Shown here: positions 1 through 5,374 of the stretch, piece after piece
Layout of the letters: the number at the start of each line of letters is the position of its first letter
How positions within the stretch are numbered: the stretch's first letter is position 1
From: CAYGZA01 sp964354135
GTDB lineage: Bacteria; Planctomycetota; Planctomycetia; Pirellulales; Thermoguttaceae
Direction: 5' to 3'
NCBI GenBank assembly: GCA_964354135.1
Contig: CAYGZA010000238.1
Span: forward strand, 1 to 10,734
DNA length: 10,734 bases
Position numbers and translations under genes: made by a program
Notes under the pieces: model-generated
Told to the model about the DNA's origin: nothing
Seen by the model: only the letters and a program-made list of their open reading frames with translations
The model's database searches: none

Positions 1-470
1 CCGTAGCCCTTGCAGTAGCCGGTGGCCTTGTGGGTGATCTCGGCCAACATGCGGCGCATGTCGCCCCCCTTGGCGATCAGGTGGCCGTGGCCGCGGTGAT
101 TGCTGCCGATGTAGTCGTCGGGCCGCAGGGCGCGGCAAACGCCCACCGCGACCGCCTCCTGGCCGACGTACAAGTGGGCCACGCCGCGGAAGCCGCCCTT
201 GAGGATCAGGTCCTTGACCTTCGATTCCCAGAGGCGGATCTTGAGCATGTCGGTGTACATGGCCGCAAGCTGCTCGGGCGTGAGCCCATCGGCATGGCTG
301 GAGCCGTACTGGGCCTTTGCCTGGCGCAGAGCGGCGGGGGCGACAAAGACCGTGCCGCCCCCGACCAGTCCGAGGCCCTTGATGAAGGACCTCCGGGAGA
401 CACCGCTGGCCTCCCTTCCCTCCAGCACCGTTGCGTGCTGGGGCTCGGCAATTCTGCCCTTTTCATCCAT
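1..470 (-). CDS. Thiamine-diphosphate-dependent dehydrogenase E1 alpha subunit with Tat signal (5' part only)
   Basis: Partial gene: the ATG is at 470 and the frame stays open to the left edge, giving 156 residues. E1 alpha subunits of the pyruvate, branched-chain oxoacid and acetoin dehydrogenase complexes bind thiamine diphosphate and decarboxylate the 2-oxo acid (or cleave acetoin) together with E1 beta. Residues about 64-156 read as the conserved start of this family: LTPEQLAAMYTDMLKIRLWE, then LYVGQEAVAVGV (100-111), RPDDY, and the HRGHGH motif (125-130), followed by an ATGYCKG segment. Ahead of this lies an unusual extension: SRRSFIK at 25-31 matches the twin-arginine consensus, a glycine-rich hydrophobic stretch follows, and AKA at 51-53 is a possible cleavage site. 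Known E1 subunits are cytoplasmic, so export is an inference from the signal alone. AAAGGGG just upstream is a plausible ribosome binding site. The substrate cannot be told from this part. Confidence 0.87.
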   Translation of the reverse strand, partial: MDEKGRIAEPQHATVLEGREASGVSRRSFIKGLGLVGGGTVFVAPAALRQAKAQYGSSHADGLTPEQLAAMYTDMLKIRLWESKVKDLILKGGFRGVAHLYVGQEAVAVGVCRALRPDDYIGSNHRGHGHLIAKGGDMRRMLAEITHKATGYCKGY

Positions 471-538
471 TGCGGATCCCCTTTGTGAAAGTGCGTGTAC
501 CGCAGGTCGAGCGAAGGCGGACCCCTCCGCCGAACACC

Positions 539-566
539 ATTGTGCGCTTTCCCGATCGGCGTGCAA
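539..566 (-). promoter_or_regulatory. Candidate promoter for the E1 alpha gene
   Basis: Read on the minus strand, TTGCAC (561-566) and CACAAT (539-544) are separated by 16 bases and lie about 70 bases before the E1 alpha ATG. The -10 matches TATAAT at four of six positions and the -35 is weaker. This is pattern matching by eye only. A GGCGGA/TCCGCC hairpin (516-531) lies between this site and the gene. Confidence 0.27.
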
Positions 567-606
567 CAGGGCGGCCATCGGGCGGCTGCGCATTTCCGGC
601 TGCAAA

Positions 607-630
607 GCCCACGGGTGGCAACCCGTGGGC
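607..630. terminator. Perfect 10-bp hairpin just after the transporter stop codon
   Basis: GCCCACGGGT and ACCCGTGGGC form a perfect 10-bp stem around the 4-base loop GGCA, ending one base past the transporter's TAA (632-634, minus strand). On the minus strand it is followed by CTTTGC, not a long T run. It could terminate or stabilise the transporter mRNA, or be a dispersed intergenic palindrome, of which this window has several other kinds. The stem is certain; the role is inferred. Confidence 0.55.
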
Positions 631-631
631 C

Positions 632-1990
632 TTAGTGGGCCTCCGCGGCGGAGGCGGCGCGGTTGAACTGCCGCGACACCAAAAGGAACGCCAGCGTCAC
701 CGGGACCATCATGACCGCCAGTAGGGCGAAATAGGGCCCGGGGCTAAGCACGTCCTCATAAAGCCGGACAATCTGCGTGTTGAGCATGTTCCCCAGAAAG
801 ACCGCTCCCAGCCAGCACCCGGTCACGAAGCTCTTCATGGCCTCGGGTGCTCCGGTGAACGCGAGTTTCAGACCCTCCACGGAGATGCATATCTCGGCGA
901 CCGTGATCAGGAAGTAGGCCACCAACTCCCAGACGACCGATATCTTCTCCGTCGGACTCGCGACGTATCCCGCAATCGTCATGATCACCGAGGTGAACAG
1001 CGTCAGGACGAATCCCATCAGCATTCGATCCGTTGGTCGGAGGTCCCACCCGGCCCGGGCGAGGAGGCGCCATACGACGCTCATCACCGGGATGAGCACG
1101 AGAATCAGGAGGGGGTTGAACGCCTGCACCTGCGCCGGCCCCATCTCCCAGCCGAGGAAGTTGAGATCCAGGTAGTTCTTGGCGAAGAAAGTCCAGGTGC
1201 TGGGACTCTGATAGAAGACCGCCCAAAAGAACGACACGATAATGAACAACCCGAGGATCCGCTTGACCGTCTGCCATTGCTGTCGACGGCGCTCCGGCGT
1301 GACGGGAGCGCGCGAAATCGTCTCGACGGCGTAGAAGCGCTTCCCCAGGGCGAAGAATCCCAAAGCAAAGACCATCAACGCCGCCGGGAACATGAAGGCC
1401 GTCGAGTAGTCGAACCTCTGCGAAATCTCCGGCACGCCGAAGGTGGAAATGGTCGCCCCGACGTTGATCGAGAAATAGAACATCGCAAAGGCGTGGGCCC
1501 GAAGCTGGACTTGTCCCGGCCGCTTCTGGTCGTACGTCATACCCATCAGCGGCGAGATGTTCGGCTTGATCACGCCGCTTCCCATCGCCAACAGAGCCAA
1601 GGCGACGTACAGGACGGAAAGACTCTCTATCCCCAAGAGGAACTGCCCGACAATGTACGGAAGCGAGAATGCGACGATCGTGCGATACTTGCCGAAGTAA
1701 TGATCGGCGAGGTATCCGCCCAACAGAGGAAGGATGTAGACCGCCGCGTTGAAGTAGGCAACGACGCCGCTGGCGTCGGACTCGCTGAATCCCAGCCGCT
1801 CATTGAGATAGAGAGCCAGAATCGCCTGCACGCCGTAGAACGAGGCCCGCTCGGCAAGCTCGCCCCAGAAGATGAACCAGAAGCCCAGGGGGTGATGCCA
1901 GATCCGGGGCCGTTCGGTAACGGAAGCTCCGTCAAGAGCGGCGGGGGTGGAGTCCTGGGCCGAAGGGCCACTTTTCGGTTGCTCAGTCAT
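632..1990 (-). CDS. POT/PTR-family (proton-dependent oligopeptide) MFS transporter
   Basis: A 452-residue inner-membrane protein of the POT (PTR2, SLC15-like) family, whose members mostly import di- and tripeptides with protons. Family marks are clear. The helix-1 ExxER motif is present as ELAERASFYG (44-53), followed by GGYLADHYFGKYRTI (91-105) and GVIKPNISPLMG (139-150), which holds the conserved lysine. FYFSINVGA (171-179) and a helix-10 glutamate in AEICIS (E366) also match. The chain has many long hydrophobic segments, as expected for 12 or more helices, and is slightly shorter than the usual bacterial length of about 500. One oddity: helix 7 reads FWAVFYQ (255-261), with Tyr260 where peptide-transporting members have Glu or Asp before the Gln, so substrate or coupling may differ. 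The ATG at 1990 has only a weak upstream GAG. It lies 161 bases before the E1 alpha gene on the same strand. Confidence 0.9.
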   Translation of the reverse strand: MTEQPKSGPSAQDSTPAALDGASVTERPRIWHHPLGFWFIFWGELAERASFYGVQAILALYLNERLGFSESDASGVVAYFNAAVYILPLLGGYLADHYFGKYRTIVAFSLPYIVGQFLLGIESLSVLYVALALLAMGSGVIKPNISPLMGMTYDQKRPGQVQLRAHAFAMFYFSINVGATISTFGVPEISQRFDYSTAFMFPAALMVFALGFFALGKRFYAVETISRAPVTPERRRQQWQTVKRILGLFIIVSFFWAVFYQSPSTWTFFAKNYLDLNFLGWEMGPAQVQAFNPLLILVLIPVMSVVWRLLARAGWDLRPTDRMLMGFVLTLFTSVIMTIAGYVASPTEKISVVWELVAYFLITVAEICISVEGLKLAFTGAPEAMKSFVTGCWLGAVFLGNMLNTQIVRLYEDVLSPGPYFALLAVMMVPVTLAFLLVSRQFNRAASAAEAH

Positions 1991-2026
1991 GCAATCTCAC
2001 ATCGTGCTAGGGTCGCCGTCACTCCG

Positions 2027-2048
2027 GTAGGTTATGCTTCAGCATAAC
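2027..2048 (+). repeat. REP-like palindrome, copy 1
   Basis: This 22-bp unit is GTAG followed by the palindrome GTTATGCTTCAGCATAAC (8-bp stem, 2-base loop). It is identical to the copies at 3267 and 8440, and pairs with the inverted copy at 2066-2087. It lies between the glycoside hydrolase stop and the transporter start. Confidence 0.9.
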
Positions 2049-2065
2049 GTGAAGCTGAACAGCGC

Positions 2066-2087
2066 ATTATGCTGAAGCATAACCTAC
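2066..2087 (-). repeat. REP-like palindrome, copy 2 (inverted)
   Basis: The reverse complement matches copy 1 at 21 of 22 positions. With copy 1 it makes a 61-bp inverted repeat around a 17-base spacer, ending 14 bases from the glycoside hydrolase stop codon. It may protect or end that transcript. Confidence 0.9.
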
Positions 2088-2101
2088 AACTACAGCTAGA
2101 A

Positions 2102-3118
2102 CTACTGGCGTTGCGTCCGCGTCCGCAGGAACTCCCGTTCCTGCTCGTCCAGTTGTCCGAAGAGGGTTTGCGTGCTTAGGTCAAAGGAGCGCCGAGGGCG
2201 GCCGTCGGGCCCAGCGCGGCGGTCGCCGTTGTGGAAACACCAGCCGGCGGCGCCGCCTTCACGCGCACCCCGGACGTCCGTCAGAAAGTCCTTCGCCAAA
2301 GGGTCCCAGCCCCCGAATCCCCGGCGGAAAGGCTCCTGATAGTACACCGGCACCACGCGGCCCAATTCCTTCATCCAGCCGAGGTACTCGCGGGTCTTGG
2401 CCGCGGTTTGGCCGGGGGACTTGGCATCGCGGGGGCGGTGCGGGGCGAGAAAATCCACCCGGACTTTGCCCACGTACTCTGCCAACTCCTTGCGGCTGAC
2501 GTCGCCGGCGTGCGAGGCGGTCACGAGGCGTTCCGGGTCGAGCCGGCGGACCGCCTCGCGGAGTTCCTTGAGGTCTTCAAACGGGGTATGACGCGGGTCG
2601 CGGATGTTCCGCTCGTTGGAGAGGTCCAGATACCAGTTGCGGTGGGCCTTCAGTGCCGCGACGATCGCCTCGACCGCCCGGCGATGCTCGGGCAGGGTCC
2701 CCAGCCGCCGCGGCCCGGTCACGCCGTTGCCGCGGGAGAGGGTCACGTCGACGACCATCCCCCGACGATCGCACTCGGCCACGAGCCCTTGGAGCTTCTT
2801 CAAGTACGGTTGCCGCGGCGAGCCGTCCCGGTTCACGGCGGAGACGTCGCTTCCAAAGGCCCCCCACGTCGCCCAGACGCGGATCCAATGGAAGCCGAGC
2901 CGCTGCATTTCGTCCAGGTCGCGGCGAATCGTCTCTTCCGGGGCCCCCAAGGCCCCGTAGTAACTGATTCCCAAGAGAAACGTCGGCCGGCCGTTGAGAG
3001 TCAAGGCCGTGCCCTGAACGCCCAGCCGCGTCGCTGGGGCGACCGAAAGCCCTTCAGCGGCCGGGGCGATGGCGAAGGCCGCAGCCACTAGCAGTTGACT
3101 CAATCCGGATGAACACAT
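2102..3118 (-). CDS. Secreted clan GH-A-like glycoside hydrolase (TIM barrel)
   Basis: A 338-residue protein that starts with a hydrophobic signal peptide (about residues 8-22), so it is probably exported. The body reads as a GH-A-type (beta/alpha)8 barrel. GISYYGAL (50-57) follows an early strand, LGFHWIRVWATWG (74-86) is the typical strand-2 stretch, and LDLSNERNIRD (164-174) carries the Asn-Glu pair of the acid/base catalyst at the end of strand 4 (E169). YYQEP (259-263) offers a likely strand-7 nucleophile, E262, and AGWCFHNGDRR (291-301) resembles the strand-8 end. These residues are assigned by pattern and spacing, and I cannot name the GH family or substrate; GH5-like and GH140-like enzymes are possible. 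The length is short and there is no obvious carbohydrate-binding module. The start fits the signal peptide, but the ribosome site is weak. REP palindromes follow the stop. Confidence 0.72.
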   Translation of the reverse strand: MCSSGLSQLLVAAAFAIAPAAEGLSVAPATRLGVQGTALTLNGRPTFLLGISYYGALGAPEETIRRDLDEMQRLGFHWIRVWATWGAFGSDVSAVNRDGSPRQPYLKKLQGLVAECDRRGMVVDVTLSRGNGVTGPRRLGTLPEHRRAVEAIVAALKAHRNWYLDLSNERNIRDPRHTPFEDLKELREAVRRLDPERLVTASHAGDVSRKELAEYVGKVRVDFLAPHRPRDAKSPGQTAAKTREYLGWMKELGRVVPVYYQEPFRRGFGGWDPLAKDFLTDVRGAREGGAAGWCFHNGDRRAGPDGRPRRSFDLSTQTLFGQLDEQEREFLRTRTQRQ

Positions 3119-3145
3119 GGTTGTGACTCTCGTGCGAGAATTGAT

Positions 3146-3251
3146 GTTTCACGCAAACGCGCAAAGGCACGAAGAAAACAGGGGTCAAGACCGGGTGCGG
3201 CGAGCATCTACACCTGTCTCCTCTTCGCGCCTTAGCACCTTTGCGTGAAAC
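3146..3251. repeat. 106-bp element with 29-bp imperfect inverted ends
   Basis: The left arm (3146-3174, beginning GTTTCACGCAAA) and the right arm (3223-3251, ending TTTGCGTGAAAC) match as inverted repeats at 25 of 29 positions, with the outer 12 perfect. The 48-base interior codes for nothing I recognise. The layout is that of a MITE or a large dispersed palindrome. It sits just upstream of the glycoside hydrolase start, so it may lie in that gene's promoter region. No target-site duplication is obvious. Confidence 0.7.
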
Positions 3252-3266
3252 CTTCTTGCTGAAGCC

Positions 3267-3288
3267 GTAGGTTATGCTTCAGCATAAC
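3267..3288 (+). repeat. REP-like palindrome, copy 3
   Basis: An exact copy of the 22-bp unit at 2027. It starts 16 bases beyond the 106-bp inverted-end element and faces two inverted copies at 3334 and 3364. Confidence 0.9.
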
Positions 3289-3333
3289 ACGCCTGTCGAT
3301 GGCGCCAGATGGGACGGCTCTTCCGCCGGGCGC

Positions 3334-3355
3334 AACGTGCTGAAGCATGACCTAC
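3334..3355 (-). repeat. REP-like palindrome, copy 4 (degenerate, inverted)
   Basis: It matches the inverted unit at 17 of 22 positions. One stem T-A pair has become C-G and an A-T pair has become a G-T wobble, so the inner stem still pairs while the outermost two pairs are lost. It is followed by CCTACTTCTCTGC, nearly repeated 30 bases on after copy 5, which suggests a local tandem duplication. Confidence 0.7.
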
Positions 3356-3363
3356 TTCTCTGC

Positions 3364-3385
3364 GATATGCTGAAGCATAACCTAC
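3364..3385 (-). repeat. REP-like palindrome, copy 5 (inverted)
   Basis: It matches the inverted unit at 21 of 22 positions. It lies 35 bases past the stop codon of the M2 peptidase gene, a usual 3'-side position for REP elements, and sits 30 bases from copy 4 in the same orientation. Confidence 0.85.
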
Positions 3386-3420
3386 TTCTCTCTTGCAGAA
3401 GGATCGCGGCTTGTGCGCCC

Positions 3421-5121
3421 TCAGCGGGCCTTCAGGTCCGCGGCGAAGGCCCCGGGATTCAGCTCCTCGCCGGTGGCGTGTTTCGTGAGCTGATTCCAGT
3501 GGACGGTCCGCGCCGGGGTGAAGACCCGATCAATCATGAACCGGCCGGCCGCCTTACTGCCCACGTAGATCGCCTTGGCCGGGTCCGCCCCGCCGAGCAC
3601 CTCGCGGGCGATCGCATGGTGCACCTGCGAGGCGAACAGCTCCCCCATCATGTAGTTATGATAATAGGCCGGGGCGCTGACGACGTGGATCTTGCTGGCA
3701 TAGTCCGGCTCATTGCGCCCCTCGGGCCGCTTGACCTCTTGGTACTTTTCCACCAGGTCCCACCAGAGCCGGTTCAAGTCCTGGTCGGGGTTGCCGTAGA
3801 GTTCCCGCTCGAAGCGGAACATCACCTGGCACCAGCGGGAGAAGATCAGCAGTTGGTTCCGCCGCATCTTGGCCGCGGCGGCGCGGAACTTCTCGGGCTC
3901 CGGCACCCGGACGCCCATCGCGGCGAGCCAATCGACGTTGTCGGCGAAGCGCTCGAACATCATCGCCGTCCCTTCGGTCGTCAGGGGATGGGCGTCGGTC
4001 CGCAGCACGTAGGGCACGCTGCGGGGAATGTACTTGCTCGAATAGACGCCGTGCCCGAGCTCGTGGACCATCGTCGCCAGCCATTGCCGGTTGGGGACGA
4101 TGTTCACCAGCACGCGGACGTCTCCCTCGCGGTCGATGTCGGTGCAGAAGCCGTGCGGGTTCTTGCCCGGTTTTTCGTAGAGGTCGCTCCGCCGGATGAT
4201 GTCGTCCACCGGGAGCCCGATGCCGGCGTAGAACTCGCGGCATAGCTTCAGGATGTCCAGCGACGCGTAGACCAGCTCATTCTGGGCCGCGGCGACGGAC
4301 GGCGACTCCTGGAAGAACGGGTCGTGGTAGTGCCAGGGGCGAAGCTGCCCCACGGGAATCCCGCAGTGGGCCGCCAGCGCGGCGTCCAACTCCGCCTTGG
4401 CCTCGTGGAACGGCCGGCGGGTCAGCCCGTCCAATTCGTCGAAGAGCTTGAGCACCTGCTCCTGGCTCTGCTCGGCCAGATAGAGCTGCATGACGTGGTA
4501 GTCGCGGAAGCCGAGCTTTCGGGCGGCCTCGTTGCGGAGCTTCACCAGCTCCTTCAGCTCCGGCTCGACGACCGGGCCTACCTGCTTGCTCGCCTCCCAG
4601 GCGGCCCGCCGCCGGGCCGAATCCTTCGACTCCCGCAAGACCTTGCGGATCTCGTTGTCGGTCAGCTCCTTGCCGTCGACCCGGGGGCGGAAGACGTTGA
4701 ACGCCTTCTCAATCGCGTTGGCCTTGACGACCATCTTCTTGAGCAGGTCGGGATCGACCTGCCGGGCGAGATATTGCAGGTAGAGGACTTCGATCTGGCG
4801 GGCCAGGAGCTTGTCGCGGACTTGGCCTTCCTTGAGGGCCTTCAGCTCGGCAAACGTCTTGGGATCGGCGAGGCGGAGCTCGAGCTGCGTCTCGATCTCC
4901 TGTTTCCGCCGGTACTGCTCTTCCTTGCCGGAGATGTTGGCATCCCACCACGCGCGGCCGACCGCGATCTCCAGCGGGCGGATGTCCGTTTCGTGCGCCG
5001 CAATGAACTGCCGCGCGCGGGCGTCGTTGTCCTGGGCGGCCGCCGCGCCGGGCGAGCCGGCCACGCTCAGGGCCAACAGACCGAAGACCAAGATCGAAAC
5101 GGCGAAGTGCGAGCTGGACAT
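3421..5121 (-). CDS. Exported M2-family (ACE-like) zinc metallopeptidase
   Basis: A 566-residue peptidase resembling the M2 family, whose members (for example angiotensin-converting enzyme) are zinc peptidyl-dipeptidases releasing dipeptides from peptide C-termini. A signal peptide covers about residues 1-29, ending AAAAQ, so it acts outside the cytoplasm. The zinc site is HELGH (353-357) with the third ligand in TTEG (E383), 26 residues after the second His, as in M2 and M3 enzymes. Helical N-terminal text such as RAWWDANISGKEEQYRRK, the WHYHDPFFQ segment (263-271) and YYHNYMMGELFASQ (487-500) favour M2 over M3. I chose the ATG at 5121 over one at 5160 because AAGGAG precedes it at 8 bases and the signal peptide starts there. 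The length is normal for bacterial members. It is divergent from the 927-residue exported protein and followed by REP copies. Confidence 0.87.
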   Translation of the reverse strand: MSSSHFAVSILVFGLLALSVAGSPGAAAAQDNDARARQFIAAHETDIRPLEIAVGRAWWDANISGKEEQYRRKQEIETQLELRLADPKTFAELKALKEGQVRDKLLARQIEVLYLQYLARQVDPDLLKKMVVKANAIEKAFNVFRPRVDGKELTDNEIRKVLRESKDSARRRAAWEASKQVGPVVEPELKELVKLRNEAARKLGFRDYHVMQLYLAEQSQEQVLKLFDELDGLTRRPFHEAKAELDAALAAHCGIPVGQLRPWHYHDPFFQESPSVAAAQNELVYASLDILKLCREFYAGIGLPVDDIIRRSDLYEKPGKNPHGFCTDIDREGDVRVLVNIVPNRQWLATMVHELGHGVYSSKYIPRSVPYVLRTDAHPLTTEGTAMMFERFADNVDWLAAMGVRVPEPEKFRAAAAKMRRNQLLIFSRWCQVMFRFERELYGNPDQDLNRLWWDLVEKYQEVKRPEGRNEPDYASKIHVVSAPAYYHNYMMGELFASQVHHAIAREVLGGADPAKAIYVGSKAAGRFMIDRVFTPARTVHWNQLTKHATGEELNPGAFAADLKAR

Positions 5122-5129
5122 ACGGTTGT

Positions 5130-5135
5130 CTCCTT
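5130..5135 (-). promoter_or_regulatory. Ribosome binding site that sets the peptidase start
   Basis: AAGGAG on the minus strand lies 8 bases before the ATG at 5121. It falls inside the longer frame that could start at 5160, and is the main reason to prefer the shorter protein. Confidence 0.75.
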
Positions 5136-5199
5136 CACGGCCCCGACCAGTGTGCCACATACCCCAAACCGGGGTCCCCGACCGGCGGTACGACGAGAC

Positions 5200-5228
5200 A
5201 ATATGACACCTTCCGCCGTCCAGTGCAA
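5200..5228 (-). promoter_or_regulatory. Candidate promoter for the peptidase gene
   Basis: Minus-strand TTGCAC (5223-5228) and CATATT (5200-5205) are separated by 17 bases and lie about 80 bases before the start codon, in the divergent gap. The same TTGCAC hexamer is used in the proposed E1 alpha promoter. The match to the sigma-70 consensus is moderate. Confidence 0.33.
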
Positions 5229-5374
5229 TTCGCGCAGCCCGCGCGGCGGCAGAATGGCGGAATAGGGCGTGCCGTAAGGCCGAGGCTCCTGCCGAGCCGG
5301 CGGATGTGATAGATTACCCTCCGATCCCGCGTCAACCTTCCTCAAGCGACTCCCGCCGTGCCGTTGCTCCTGCC

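Noticed and set aside
1277..2047. 256-codon plus-strand frame opposite the transporter
   Set aside because: Charged low-complexity shadow; the minus strand has clear POT motifs.
2027..3385. Palindromes considered as a CRISPR array
   Set aside because: Copies are few, unevenly spaced and in both orientations, with no regular spacers and no cas genes.
3274..4245. 323-codon plus-strand frame
   Set aside because: It starts inside a REP copy (the palindrome reads as MLQHN or MLKHN) and then runs antisense to the peptidase gene.
5122..5160. Upstream ATG extending the peptidase by 13 residues
   Set aside because: The extension is polar, delays the signal peptide and covers the good AAGGAG site.
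5306..5374. GTG start extending the propeller protein by 23 residues
   Set aside because: ATG 5375 directly begins the signal peptide; the extension is proline- and serine-rich with no function apparent.
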